A stretch of DNA of 64,000 bases from Nemorincola sp044225795 (lineage in GTDB: Bacteria > Bacteroidota > Bacteroidia > Chitinophagales > Chitinophagaceae). The stretch covers positions 1 through 64,000 of the forward strand of contig JBGAIF010000001.1 of NCBI GenBank assembly GCA_044225795.1. The letters run 5' to 3'. Below the pieces are notes generated by a model. That model searched no databases. It saw nothing but the letters and a program-made list of their open reading frames with translations, and was not told the origin of the DNA. The translations under genes were made by a program, and so were the position numbers. Below, in pieces: positions 49,989-58,320 of the stretch; the first letter of the stretch is position 1; each line of letters starts with the position of its first letter.

Positions 49989-50663
49989 ATGCTTTCAGCT
50001 AATAACCTGGTAAAGAAATATGGTTCATTCACGGTGGTGAATGATGTGTCGCTGAGTGTAAGCAAGGGCGAGATCATCTCTATAGTAGGCCCATCGGGAG
50101 CAGGAAAGAGTACACTGCTACACCTGGTAGGCGGGCTGGACAAACCGGACAGCGGTACTGTGCTGATAGATAATGTGAACCTGCTGGAAATGCCATCAAA
50201 AAAACAATCTAAATTCCGAAACACACATCTTGGTTTTGTATTTCAGTTCCATCACTTGCTGCCGGAATTCAGCGCCATAGAAAATGTATGCATGCCACTG
50301 TGGATAAAGGGCGTGACCAGGAAGGAAGCCACCCGGCAAGCTGAAGAGATGCTACACATAGTGGGATTGGGAGGGCGAACGGAAAATAAACCCTCCGAAC
50401 TATCGGGTGGTGAACAGCAGAGGGTAGCGATAGCAAGGGCGCTGGTAACAAAGCCATCTGTGGTGATGGCAGATGAACCTACCGGCAACCTGGACACTGC
50501 CAATGCTCATGCCATTCATAACCTCTTCCTGCAGCTCAGAGAGCAACTGGGGCAAACATTTGTAATGATCACCCATAATGACGCATTGGCAAAAATGACT
50601 GACCGCACGCTGACCATGCAGGACGGGAAGATAGTGAGCGAGGTGGTGAACGGGAGACAGTAA
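49989..50663 (+). CDS. lolD: ABC transporter ATPase, LolD-like
   Basis: The 224-residue ATPase has Walker A GPSGAGKST at 34-42, signature LSGGEQQR at 138-145, Walker B VVMADEPTG from 158, and the H-loop ITHND. FQFHHLLPEFSAIENVCMPL at about 85-104 is characteristic of LolD, which drives release of lipoproteins from the inner membrane for transfer to LolA. No LolC or LolE permease gene is next to it, as often in Bacteroidota. A related MacB- or FtsE-like ATPase is the alternative. It ends at a bidirectional terminator. Confidence 0.85.
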   Translation: MLSANNLVKKYGSFTVVNDVSLSVSKGEIISIVGPSGAGKSTLLHLVGGLDKPDSGTVLIDNVNLLEMPSKKQSKFRNTHLGFVFQFHHLLPEFSAIENVCMPLWIKGVTRKEATRQAEEMLHIVGLGGRTENKPSELSGGEQQRVAIARALVTKPSVVMADEPTGNLDTANAHAIHNLFLQLREQLGQTFVMITHNDALAKMTDRTLTMQDGKIVSEVVNGRQ

Positions 50664-50688
50664 CTAAGCAAGACCTATACTATTAAAA

Positions 50689-50716
50689 AATGATCGCCCT
50701 CAAACGGGCGATCATT
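50689..50716. terminator. Bidirectional terminator
   Basis: AATGATCGCCC and GGGCGATCATT form an 11-bp stem with a TCAAAC loop, flanked by A and T runs on both sides. It separates the LolD-like gene and the convergent outer-membrane-protein gene. Confidence 0.88.
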
Positions 50717-50737
50717 TTTTTGATACATATCTATCAA

Positions 50738-51631
50738 TTATATACCTCCAAAACGGAAACCAATGCTGACAGGATGCTGATCGAGGCCGGCTCCGCTGCC
50801 ATACATAGATGTGACCTGGTATGATGCGAAAAGCCTGAGGATGCCTTCTACTCCTATCTCGGCTGTAAGACAAGTATTCAGATCAGCGAGACCGAACTGG
50901 TCATGAAGTTTCACTTTACCCCTGATACTTGACTCCTGCTTGGTTATTGAATTGAGCAGGAAACCTTCTGTGATACCCACTCCATACACCAACCATTCGT
51001 CATGTTTGGCGCGACCTTTGTAATCCTTGTGTATGCGTGTTTTAAATGTAACCATTAGCGGCACATTCAGATAAGTAAGCGCAAGCTTGTTCTTTTTGAA
51101 GGTGATATTATCCATGAATATGGTATTGGGCTGCTTGGTGTATGTTATGGGCTGGTCGTACCGGAAATTATATATCTGAAGTCCGACGCCTGTAGCAATG
51201 TACATACGCTGCCCCGGAGTTTTTACGGCTTTGAATTTTACCATCCAGGGGTAGATATTGACATTAACGGACTTGCCTGTGCGTAATGCAAAAAGGTCTT
51301 TGCTGCGGTTAGCAGCCGGGATATTGAGATAGCTGCCAAGGCCGGGATTGGTATAGTCTGTATTATCCTGTATCATATTAAATCCCAGGTCGAACATGGC
51401 GAATGATGAGGAGAATCTTTTCTTCTCTTCTCTCAGCGAGTCGCGTTCGGCGATCATCCTACCCTTCTCTCCTTTGTAGGTATGCTCTATTCTGATCCCC
51501 CTATTGGAGATGCTGAGCATATCGTGATTACGGAATTTACCTGTATCTGCCTCGTCTTTTTCCTGTGCAAAGCCTGAAACGCTCAGTAACATACATAAGC
51601 TTGCCATCAAGGCGCATAATGTGCTCTTCAT
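50738..51631 (-). CDS. Outer-membrane beta-barrel protein
   Basis: The 297-residue protein has a signal peptide (1-22, ending GFA-Q). It is followed by a helical stretch with charged residues (GRMIAERDSLREEKKRFSSS) and then alternating beta strands ending VSIGFRFGGI, the usual C-terminal barrel signature. It resembles the OMP_b-brl_2 group. It is encoded downstream of an ECF sigma and anti-sigma pair with 22 bases between, so it is likely a target or co-regulated member of that operon. The role is unknown. Confidence 0.78.
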   Translation of the reverse strand: MKSTLCALMASLCMLLSVSGFAQEKDEADTGKFRNHDMLSISNRGIRIEHTYKGEKGRMIAERDSLREEKKRFSSSFAMFDLGFNMIQDNTDYTNPGLGSYLNIPAANRSKDLFALRTGKSVNVNIYPWMVKFKAVKTPGQRMYIATGVGLQIYNFRYDQPITYTKQPNTIFMDNITFKKNKLALTYLNVPLMVTFKTRIHKDYKGRAKHDEWLVYGVGITEGFLLNSITKQESSIRGKVKLHDQFGLADLNTCLTAEIGVEGILRLFASYQVTSMYGSGAGLDQHPVSIGFRFGGI

Positions 51632-51653
51632 ATTTTTTGATTTAGTGGTTATT

Positions 51654-52499
51654 TTAGAATGATATCAACAATCGTTTTTTCTCTACCCTAATACTGATGC
51701 TTTTCCTATAGAGATCTTCCCTTGCGGCACGCACTTCGTTGTATGCATCCGACACAGCGCCTGCTATATTTTTCACCTGGTTCCTCTTCAGGTCATCTAT
51801 CGGCAACCTGTCCAGGAATGTACTTTTTCCGGTCTCTTCTTCGTCCGCTGCCAGCGTATATGCAGGCACCTCTCTTATCTCCGGTTCAACAGGTGCTGCC
51901 TTTGCGGAAGGCATTTCCTTTACCACTGCCATTGTCAACTCTTCAATGGGCTCCATAGCCTGCCTTAGCACCGGCATAGGCATTTCTCCTTCCTTCTTCA
52001 TTTGTTCTTTCACACTCTTATGTATGACCACAGCGCGGGTATTGTTATTTCTTATCACCGGTGTGGCCGCTATTGCAGAGTCCTGCGCTATTGCCGTATT
52101 CTCTTTTGCCTCTGCCACTTGCGGTGCACGGTCATTGGTAACAGGCACCGGTACTTGTTTTGCTGTATCTACTTTTGCGATCTCACTCACCTGTGTGCCC
52201 GGGTTCATGAACCTGAACAATGCAGTAGCGATAAGCAACAATACCGCGGCCGCTACGCTATACCTTGTCCACAGCGGGAATGCCATGCGTTTTGACGGTG
52301 AGGGCCTCTGCAAAGAAGCTTTATCAACAAATACAATATCCGCATCGGGAACCAACCTCACCTGCCCGTATTGTTCCAGCTCTTTCTTCAACTCCGGGTG
52401 CTGCTCAACGAAGGCCATCAAAGCCTCTATCTCTGCCGGTTGCAATTCGCCATCGGCATACATCATTATATACTCCTCATAATTTTCCCACGTGATCAT
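51654..52499 (-). CDS. Anti-sigma factor-like membrane protein
   Basis: The 281-residue protein starts ITWENYEEYIMMYADGELQP, a typical N-terminal anti-sigma domain without the zinc-binding HxxxCxxC. One span YSVAAAVLLLIATALFRFM at about 80-98 follows. The periplasmic part (about 100-281) is rich in Ala, Val and Pro and ends with a basic helix (AREDLYRKSISIRVEKKRLL). It should hold the ECF factor encoded one base upstream until an envelope signal arrives. Its start follows the sigma stop by one base, so expression is coupled. Confidence 0.82.
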   Translation of the reverse strand: MITWENYEEYIMMYADGELQPAEIEALMAFVEQHPELKKELEQYGQVRLVPDADIVFVDKASLQRPSPSKRMAFPLWTRYSVAAAVLLLIATALFRFMNPGTQVSEIAKVDTAKQVPVPVTNDRAPQVAEAKENTAIAQDSAIAATPVIRNNNTRAVVIHKSVKEQMKKEGEMPMPVLRQAMEPIEELTMAVVKEMPSAKAAPVEPEIREVPAYTLAADEEETGKSTFLDRLPIDDLKRNQVKNIAGAVSDAYNEVRAAREDLYRKSISIRVEKKRLLISF

Positions 52500-52500
52500 A

Positions 52501-52980
52501 CTATATGATGTTTTCTACACTTACCAGGTAATCTTTCAGCACCTTCCGGGCCCTGTGCAGGTAAACCTTTACCTGTGCATCAGTCGCCCCTGTTATTTGC
52601 GCTATCTCTTCATAGCGGTATCCTTCATAATCTTTGAGGAGCACCATTGCCCTTGATCGCTCATCGAGCAAAGCCAAAGCTCTGTCAAGCACCTTTTTAA
52701 GGTCGGGATTTCGCGGAGCAACACTATCTTCCGGCATCTGTTCCTTGTAAGTCACCTTCGATCTACGACGGTAGTTGTCTATCGACTGATTGTAGGCGAC
52801 CTGGAAAAGAAAGGCTTTTGCTTTTACACGCTCCACCTGCTCCCTCTTCTGCCAAAGAACTTCAAAACAATTCTGCACTACATCGTTTGCGTCATCCCGT
52901 TGACCGGTACATTTGCAGGCGAATCTGAAGAGGGCATCTGCCCATTCCTGCACGCATGCATTGTACTCAGTAACCTCCAT
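52501..52980 (-). CDS. ECF-type RNA polymerase sigma factor
   Basis: The 159-residue protein has region 2 (FACKCTGQRDDANDVVQNCF, VLWQKREQV, AFLFQVAYNQSIDNYRRRSK). Region 4 has LALLDERSRAMVLLKDYEGY then RYEEIAQITGATDAQVKVYL and HRARKVLKDYL. It lacks region 3, as expected for an ECF factor. It probably directs transcription of envelope genes, including this operon. Upstream the minus strand carries TGTAACTTTTTTCTTTCTGC then TACGAT, which could be an ECF-type autoregulatory promoter. Confidence 0.93.
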   Translation of the reverse strand: MEVTEYNACVQEWADALFRFACKCTGQRDDANDVVQNCFEVLWQKREQVERVKAKAFLFQVAYNQSIDNYRRRSKVTYKEQMPEDSVAPRNPDLKKVLDRALALLDERSRAMVLLKDYEGYRYEEIAQITGATDAQVKVYLHRARKVLKDYLVSVENII

Positions 52981-52989
52981 TGACAGTAT

Positions 52990-53017
52990 ATCGTAGCAGA
53001 AAGAAAAAAGTTACAGA
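52990..53017 (-). promoter_or_regulatory. Possible ECF promoter upstream of the sigma gene
   Basis: The minus strand reads GTAAC then T-rich DNA and CTACGATAT about 14 bases later, ending some 10 bases before the ATG at 52980. GTAAC-like -35 elements are common for ECF factors. The match is suggestive only. Confidence 0.3.
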
Positions 53018-53066
53018 AATTTCAAAAAAAATTTCAGACGGGCATTTATACAATAAATAAATAATG

Positions 53067-53489
53067 CTATTTCTGAGCTGACGCGCTCACTATATCCACG
53101 ATCACCTCTTCTACACCTTTGACGTGACCGGTCTTTATCTTAAATTCTACTGTGGAATTTGGTTTGATCACATCTTCCAGTTTCTCACGTTGCCTTTCGA
53201 TGGTGGAACCCTCTTTGTCTTTGAATACTATCTGAACCATGATGTCTTTATAGCTGACCAGTGTGGCATTATTTGTGATCTCGCCCTCTATAACCGTCTG
53301 GTTGACGAGATTGCCATGAAAATCACCCTTGATCTTCAAAAATTGCAACGGGTTAGCATACTCCATGTCCTTTAGTGAGGTCTTTTTCTCTTCGTACCTG
53401 ACAGACGGGTGCTGATTGCTGGAGGAATTGTTGCAGGCCAGTGCGCCGGCAAAGAGGGGAATCAGAACAAGTGCATGGAGTCTTCTCAT
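53067..53489 (-). CDS. Lipoprotein with FxLYD-like beta domain
   Basis: The start at 53489 gives MRRLHALVLIPLFAGALACN, a lipoprotein signal with lipidated Cys19; an upstream ATG at 53516 would put extra residues ahead of a good signal. The mature protein has GEITNNATLVSYKDIMVQIV then FKDKEGSTIERQREKLEDVI and KPNSTVEFKIKTG. This is the pattern of FxLYD/DUF3426-type Ig-like domains (new-term, strand, charged loop, VxPxxxxxF). It is probably anchored in the outer membrane facing the periplasm. It lies between the ECF operon and the DUF3098-ftsX pair on the same strand. Confidence 0.7.
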   Translation of the reverse strand: MRRLHALVLIPLFAGALACNNSSSNQHPSVRYEEKKTSLKDMEYANPLQFLKIKGDFHGNLVNQTVIEGEITNNATLVSYKDIMVQIVFKDKEGSTIERQREKLEDVIKPNSTVEFKIKTGHVKGVEEVIVDIVSASAQK

Positions 53490-53566
53490 ACCACAGATTT
53501 TTGTCTCATCAAACATATGATAAACAAATGACTTTCATAGTAAAAGTAATCATAAAACAAATAAAA

Positions 53567-53589
53567 AAGGCCCGCATTATACGAGCCTT
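53567..53589 (-). terminator. Terminator after the DUF3098 gene
   Basis: On the minus strand AAGGCTCG pairs with CGGGCCTT (one T-G wobble) around a 7-base loop, followed by TTTTTTATTTG. It begins 21 bases after the stop at 53611. Confidence 0.8.
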
Positions 53590-53610
53590 ATAACCAACTA
53601 TAAAACGGTA

Positions 53611-53907
53611 TTATTTTACACTATTCTCTGCATCGGAGGGCTTCTTCATGATGGCATATACCTGCAGTCCAAAGCCTGCCAGTAACACTAAAGGAGCGAT
53701 TGTGATGCGGCGGAAACTATATATCTCGTCATAGTTGAACCCATGCGGGTCGGGGCTCTTACCACCTGACATAAGCATGAAGCCGATCAATATCAGCACT
53801 ATACCACCTATCATAAGCATATAGTTCTGCCTGTCGAACAGGAACGTCGGATCGCCCTTAGATGCAGACCCGTTATTTCCGGAAGTAGTTTTTGGTGTTG
53901 TTGACAT
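53611..53907 (-). CDS. DUF3098 family membrane protein
   Basis: The 98-residue protein has FLFDRQNYMLMIGGIVLILI then GFMLMSGG, the DUF3098 start, followed by SFRRITIAPLVLLAGFGLQV as a second span. The double-span small protein next to FtsX is a conserved neighbour in Bacteroidota. It is an inner-membrane protein and may belong to the FtsX complex or envelope division apparatus; no activity is established. It lies 76 bases after ftsX on the same strand and ends at a terminator. Confidence 0.88.
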   Translation of the reverse strand: MSTTPKTTSGNNGSASKGDPTFLFDRQNYMLMIGGIVLILIGFMLMSGGKSPDPHGFNYDEIYSFRRITIAPLVLLAGFGLQVYAIMKKPSDAENSVK

Positions 53908-53983
53908 AGCGCAATATTAATGAAAATCGGGAAACAGAAACAGTATATGCCGTTAAAAAACGTTAATTGATTTAAAACAAATT

Positions 53984-54841
53984 CTAATACAAGTCATCAA
54001 CGTGCATTTTCAGATACTTCACCACGGAACGGTGTGTACTGATCATGGAAATAAGTATGCCCAATACGATCATTCCTGTCATGAGCACTGCCACGAGAGC
54101 GGGTTCGTTCAAAAGACTAAGCGCCGGTAACTGAGCTGCAGCAAACGACATAACGATCCACAACCCGAAAACAGCGATGGCACCGCTAATCAGGCCATTG
54201 AAGAATGCCCTGAGGTCGAAAGGGCGGGTAATGAACGAGCGCGTAGCGCCCACCATCTGCATGGTCTTAATGATGAACCGGTTGCTGAACATGGCAAGGC
54301 GTACCGTATTGTCTATCAGGAATACCACAACAAAAAAGAGCAGAACGGAAATACCGGCGAGGATGATACCGATCTTCCGGAAATTACTGTTCATCTGCTC
54401 CACCACAATATTCGGCCAGGTAACATCTCTTACCACATTGCTCTGGAGAATGAATTTCTTCACCTTAGTAAGGCTATCCATATTCACATATTCTGCGTTG
54501 AGCTTCAGCGTGATGGAAGTAAATAAAGGATTGTATCCCAGGAAGTCGAACATATTTCCACCTTCCACCTGGTTCTCCAGTTCCATAGCTTCTTCTTTAG
54601 TAATGATCTTACTGGTTCGTACAAATGGTTGTTTGTCCAGGATAGACCTCATCTTCTTCACGCTTTCATCACTCACGTTATCGTGAAAGTCCACATTGAC
54701 CTCCAGGTCTTCTTTAAATGCGCGGGACAACGACCTTCCGTTAATGACCAGCCAACCAAGCACGCCCAGCAAAAACAATACAAGTGCCACCCCCATGATG
54801 GCATTGAAATATGTAGGTTTTGATTTTTTTCCTATTGCCAT
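53984..54841 (-). CDS. ftsX: Cell-division ABC permease FtsX
   Basis: The 285-residue protein has the FtsX plan: a first span (FNAIMGVALVLFLLGVLGWL at about 12-31), a periplasmic domain with VNVDFHDNVSDESVKKMRSI and DVTWPNIVVEQMN. Three C-terminal spans follow (from about 160: IGIILAGISVLLFFVVVFLI; then a pair after ATRSFITRPFDLRAFFNGL). FtsX with the ATPase FtsE controls peptidoglycan hydrolases at the division site. FtsE is not encoded here. The neighbouring DUF3098 gene strengthens the assignment. Confidence 0.92.
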   Translation of the reverse strand: MAIGKKSKPTYFNAIMGVALVLFLLGVLGWLVINGRSLSRAFKEDLEVNVDFHDNVSDESVKKMRSILDKQPFVRTSKIITKEEAMELENQVEGGNMFDFLGYNPLFTSITLKLNAEYVNMDSLTKVKKFILQSNVVRDVTWPNIVVEQMNSNFRKIGIILAGISVLLFFVVVFLIDNTVRLAMFSNRFIIKTMQMVGATRSFITRPFDLRAFFNGLISGAIAVFGLWIVMSFAAAQLPALSLLNEPALVAVLMTGMIVLGILISMISTHRSVVKYLKMHVDDLY

Positions 54842-54977
54842 GTACCTGCCGCGCCCTTTTTACTTATGACCGGGAGCAACGTCTCAAAAGTATAAAAAAC
54901 CTTCGGCTTTTAGCTGAAAAGGTATGAGTACCGGATTGTTTTTAACAAGATATACCATAGCCGTACTTCCCAGGCGA

Positions 54978-55703
54978 TCAAAGGTCTTTGACACACCTGA
55001 AACCTAACCAGCCGGCGCCATTTACTGTATCTCCGGGCCCCCAACGGAATGTCGTCATCACGAGCGCACCTTTATTGAGAAAACTACCGCCTCTCATGCA
55101 ATAGGAGTCTGACCATCTGCCGGTCGTCATTTCATACACATTACCGGAGGCATCCAGCATGCCATACCCACTTTTGCCTGCCGGGTACATACCTACACGA
55201 ACCGTATTATAATTGCCCTGGGCAGAACCGTTATAGTTGTTGCCAAAGTCCTTTGCACCCCATGGATATATGTTATTATCGGGTCCTTTTGCCGCTTTTT
55301 CCCATTCCTCTTCTGTAGGCAGTCTTTTACCAGCCCAGGCTGCATATTCTCTCGCCGACTTCCAGCCAATATTATTCACAGGGTGATCCAATTTGTCATT
55401 GGCCACTTTGAGCAAAGGTCTCCCTGTGGCTTTGAGAAACGCGTTGAATTGCCTGTTGGTCACCTCACACTTATCTATATAAAATGCGGGAAGGGTTACT
55501 TTTTTCTCTTTTACAAAATGGTCTCTCACGAAATCGGGGCCATATATCTTTGTCAATTCCTTCATAGTAGCCGAGTTCGTGCCGAATGTAAACGAACCTG
55601 CCGGCACTAATACCATATCCTGGGAAACATTCTTCTGCGCATAGCCGGCAGTAAGTAATGTGGAACACATCATTGCCAGTGAACTGATCTTCTTCATCAT
55701 CAT
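54978..55703 (-). CDS. Secreted FGE-sulfatase-fold protein lacking the FGE Cys
   Basis: The 241-residue protein has a signal peptide (ending AGYAQK) and one FGE-sulfatase (SUMF1-like) domain. Marks include DMVLVPAGSFTFGTNSAT, DKCEVTNRQFNAFL, PVNNIGWKSAREYAAWAGKR then LPTEEEWEKAAKGPD, and RGGSFLNKGALVMTTFRW with GWLGFRCV. Where formylglycine-generating enzymes have active-site Cys before the RxAxR segment, this protein has LVMTTFR, so it is unlikely to make formylglycine. Bacteroidota use the same fold for non-enzymatic envelope proteins (GldK-like). It follows a two-span protein gene by 8 bases. Three ATG in a row make the exact start uncertain. Confidence 0.85.
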   Translation of the reverse strand: MMMKKISSLAMMCSTLLTAGYAQKNVSQDMVLVPAGSFTFGTNSATMKELTKIYGPDFVRDHFVKEKKVTLPAFYIDKCEVTNRQFNAFLKATGRPLLKVANDKLDHPVNNIGWKSAREYAAWAGKRLPTEEEWEKAAKGPDNNIYPWGAKDFGNNYNGSAQGNYNTVRVGMYPAGKSGYGMLDASGNVYEMTTGRWSDSYCMRGGSFLNKGALVMTTFRWGPGDTVNGAGWLGFRCVKDL

Positions 55704-55711
55704 ATGCTGTA

Positions 55712-56251
55712 TTAGTTTGTGAATGTAATATTGAAATCTGCATTCTCAGGTGAGAAACGCCTCCGTATTGTATTGCCCACCGGATCTTCCCAACGAACCT
55801 CTATCCTGTCGTTGAGCCTGACATGATCAAAAACAAATTCGTATTCCCCCATTTGTTTTGTGGTATCTCTTTTGCTGGACGCGACTGAGTCATTCCTTAT
55901 CTGATTGGCACAGATCACCGCGTTACACACGGGCATGTTCATACTGTTCTGCGCTGTGCCCCTGATATGATATTGTATCTCTTTGTCTTTTGTTACAACA
56001 TCCACCTTGGGAGATGCTTGTGCCTTAGAGACCAACAGCCAACTGTAAACCAGGGGCGAGAACGCAAACAAGGCAGACAAAATGGACAGAACAACAAATG
56101 AATTGGATGAGAAATTGAATTTCCCACTGGAGATCGTTGTCTTACCACCCACATTCCTGATCTTGCCGGTGATAAAAAAAATGATGCACAAAGCATAAAA
56201 TATTATGCCTACGAACATCAATGAATATTCAGATACTACAATTACATCCAT
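55712..56251 (-). CDS. Membrane protein with periplasmic beta domain
   Basis: The start at 56251 gives MDVIVVSEYSLMFVGIIFYA and 179 residues; a second ATG at 56305 would add 18 hydrophobic residues. Two spans are visible (about 10-29 and, after NFSSNSFVVLSILSALFAFS, about 52-75). The C-terminal domain (about 90-179) has IQYHIRGTAQNSMNMPVCNA, KQMGEYEFVFDHVRLNDRIE then VRWEDPVGNTIRRRF, like the beta sandwich of carboxypeptidase-regulatory domains. It is in one unit with the FGE-fold gene 8 bases downstream. No function is known. Confidence 0.62.
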   Translation of the reverse strand: MDVIVVSEYSLMFVGIIFYALCIIFFITGKIRNVGGKTTISSGKFNFSSNSFVVLSILSALFAFSPLVYSWLLVSKAQASPKVDVVTKDKEIQYHIRGTAQNSMNMPVCNAVICANQIRNDSVASSKRDTTKQMGEYEFVFDHVRLNDRIEVRWEDPVGNTIRRRFSPENADFNITFTN

Positions 56252-56373
56252 GCTTATTATTAATTTAGATATACCTAAAGATATAAAAATTACAATAAGC
56301 AACATGTATTATAGCAATGAACAAAAAAATGGGCAGGTAGTTCTTACCCGCCCATTGATACATATAGGACAAC

Positions 56374-57303
56374 TTACCAGCTCTTCTTACCCGATGAGGT
56401 AAATTCTTTTGGCTTCACAACTGTGAACACCCTTGATATATTAAACCCGAAATGCAAAGATCCCTTAGACCAGGTATCTGATGTCTGGCCGATCATCGTT
56501 CTGTCGGTCATTCCCTGTGAGTTGGTGAGCATCAACTGGAACACGTGGCCTCCGGTCTCTACATCCACACCTACAGACAAAGCATTGTAGGTAGGATTTC
56601 CTCCATACAGCAGATCGGCATTGGTAGCGCGGTAATAGTATTCACCTGTAATAGCTACCCTGCGGCTAAGCTTGATCCGTCCTCCGACTCCAATAGCAAC
56701 CGTATTATTTGAAAATTTGCTGCTGTCCACAAGATTGAAGTGTACAATGGTTGGCATTAACTGAAGTGAGACCCTGTCGCTGAACTTGCGTGCAATGAGC
56801 AATTGATTGCTGAAGAAAAGGTCGTTGGTCAGTTTCCAGCTTGCCCCGGCCGGCAATGCAGGTACGGGTATCTTCTGTATGGACATTGAACCCGCATAAC
56901 TAAGCGTGACAGGCATGCCATCTTTCTGCTGATGCAATATCTTAGCCTTTACAAATCCGTCATTCTCTTTAAATAGCGTGGTATGGCCAATGCCTACCAT
57001 CAGCCATTTAGTGATACCATAGTCCAGCCCTATTCGGGTGGTGGCATTATCAAGGCCGAAGAAATTATCGGCACCCTGATCGAGACGGCCGAAGCGGTGC
57101 GAGATACGAAAATCGAGCACACCGTGTGCCAGGTTCTCAACGCTACTGCCGTTAATGATCCTGGTTGCTTTGAACGTTGCTGTTACATCATCTTTCTTTG
57201 AGGAATTTCCTTCATTGAGCATGTCCATCAGGCTATCTGTCTGTGCAAATAACGTTGAAGACAGTGCGGAAGCTAAAATAAAAAGAGCTGTTTTTTTGCG
57301 CAT
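56374..57303 (-). CDS. DUF5777 family beta-barrel protein
   Basis: The 309-residue protein has a signal peptide (1-20, ending LFAQ). It contains the DUF5777-type sequence TFKATRIINGSSVENLAHGV then LDFRISHRFGRLDQGADNFF and ITKWLMVGIGHTTLF. The rest is alternating beta strands ending in SLHFGFNISRVFTV, fitting an outer-membrane barrel. It is the last gene of a minus-strand cluster (OB-fold protein, cytochrome-like lipoprotein, YceI, DUF5777), a gene set often seen together in Bacteroidota as far as I recall. It may carry an electron-transfer or lipid-related substrate across the outer membrane; that is inference. Confidence 0.88.
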   Translation of the reverse strand: MRKKTALFILASALSSTLFAQTDSLMDMLNEGNSSKKDDVTATFKATRIINGSSVENLAHGVLDFRISHRFGRLDQGADNFFGLDNATTRIGLDYGITKWLMVGIGHTTLFKENDGFVKAKILHQQKDGMPVTLSYAGSMSIQKIPVPALPAGASWKLTNDLFFSNQLLIARKFSDRVSLQLMPTIVHFNLVDSSKFSNNTVAIGVGGRIKLSRRVAITGEYYYRATNADLLYGGNPTYNALSVGVDVETGGHVFQLMLTNSQGMTDRTMIGQTSDTWSKGSLHFGFNISRVFTVVKPKEFTSSGKKSW

Positions 57304-57325
57304 AGTGTGTGATTGTTTGATCGGG

Positions 57326-57886
57326 TTATTTTTTCACCAGTTCACTTTCTAAAGATATTTTGGCGTCTTTGGCAATTTTGTCTGCAACAACTGAAGGAAC
57401 AGAAATGTTATAGTCGCTCAGCTTTACTGAGAACTTAGCCCTGAGGGTCACATTATTCCCTTTGACCACTACAGTACCGGGCACAGACACATCTTTTGTG
57501 ACACCGTGAACAGTGAGCTTACCATCTACTTTGGCATTGTAACTGCCATCTTTTGAAAAATTAACTTCTCCGAGATTTGTGATCTTCCCTTTGAACTCTG
57601 ATTTAGGGTATTTATCACTCTCCATATAATTCTCGTTAAAGTGCTCCTGCATCAGCGCTCGCTCGAACTTGAAGCTTTTTACCAGCACCTGGAACACCAT
57701 ATCCCCTGTGGCCGCATCAAGGATATTGGCCACTTCGTTATGTACGGCCTCTATCTTCTCTGGGGAAGACGGAACAGTGGCATCAAACATGATCTTACCG
57801 GTACGTGTCATGTACTTCTGGGCAAAGATCGCCGAAGTGCTCATCAGCACTATACCGGCGGTTAGCATTAGTTTTTTCATTCTCAT
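57326..57886 (-). CDS. YceI family protein
   Basis: The 186-residue protein has a signal peptide (MRMKKLMLTAGIVLMSTSAI then FAQ). The YceI lipocalin-like fold follows: KIMFDATVPSSPEKIEAVHN, then VKSFKFERALMQEHFNENYM, SDKYPKSEFKGKITNL and GKLTVHGVTKDVSVPGTV. YceI proteins bind isoprenoid or lipid molecules in the periplasm. A possible start two residues later (MKK) is equally good. It lies 22 bases upstream of the DUF5777 gene and 13 bases downstream of the cytochrome-like gene, so these are one operon. Confidence 0.93.
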   Translation of the reverse strand: MRMKKLMLTAGIVLMSTSAIFAQKYMTRTGKIMFDATVPSSPEKIEAVHNEVANILDAATGDMVFQVLVKSFKFERALMQEHFNENYMESDKYPKSEFKGKITNLGEVNFSKDGSYNAKVDGKLTVHGVTKDVSVPGTVVVKGNNVTLRAKFSVKLSDYNISVPSVVADKIAKDAKISLESELVKK

Positions 57887-57899
57887 CTTTGTTTAGTCA

Positions 57900-58283
57900 T
57901 TAATTATCCAGTCTTCCCTGGTGTACCCAGGCAGTCATCTTATCTATGTCGCATTGGGCCATTTTAGGCAGATTCTTGGGCATGGCATGCCGTCCGTTGG
58001 TGGGCGTACCGTTGATATCGTTGATCAGGATGTCCTGTGTAGCCTGAAACCTGAATGATTCGTAAGTGGTGAATTCATAGCCACTCACCGATTGCCCGGC
58101 AATATCATGACACCCGCCGGCAACATTGCAGCTATTATTCAGGATCGGCATGATATCGTTCTTGAACGATACAGCAGACGTGTCACACGTCACTACCGGT
58201 TGCGGATACAGTTTGTCGTACTTATCATTGTAGCAGCCGGCCAGAACAAATACTGTTGCCGCTACGATCAATATTTTTTTCAT
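57900..58283 (-). CDS. Cytochrome c-like lipoprotein
   Basis: The 127-residue protein has a lipoprotein signal (MKKILIVAATVFVLAGCYND, Cys17). The domain then has VSFKNDIMPILNNSCNVAGG and CHDIAGQSVSGYEFT. The CNVAGGCH motif (C-x5-CH) differs from the classic CxxCH by three extra residues, a spacing seen in some Bacteroidota cytochrome-like lipoproteins. RHAMPKNLPKMAQCDIDKMT supplies Met candidates for the second iron ligand. It may be a heme-binding protein of a respiratory or redox chain, anchored in the outer membrane. Heme attachment with this spacing is not certain. Confidence 0.75.
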   Translation of the reverse strand: MKKILIVAATVFVLAGCYNDKYDKLYPQPVVTCDTSAVSFKNDIMPILNNSCNVAGGCHDIAGQSVSGYEFTTYESFRFQATQDILINDINGTPTNGRHAMPKNLPKMAQCDIDKMTAWVHQGRLDN

Positions 58284-58320
58284 TTTCCTGTTTGAGTATT
58301 GTAAAAAATAAAAATAGTGT

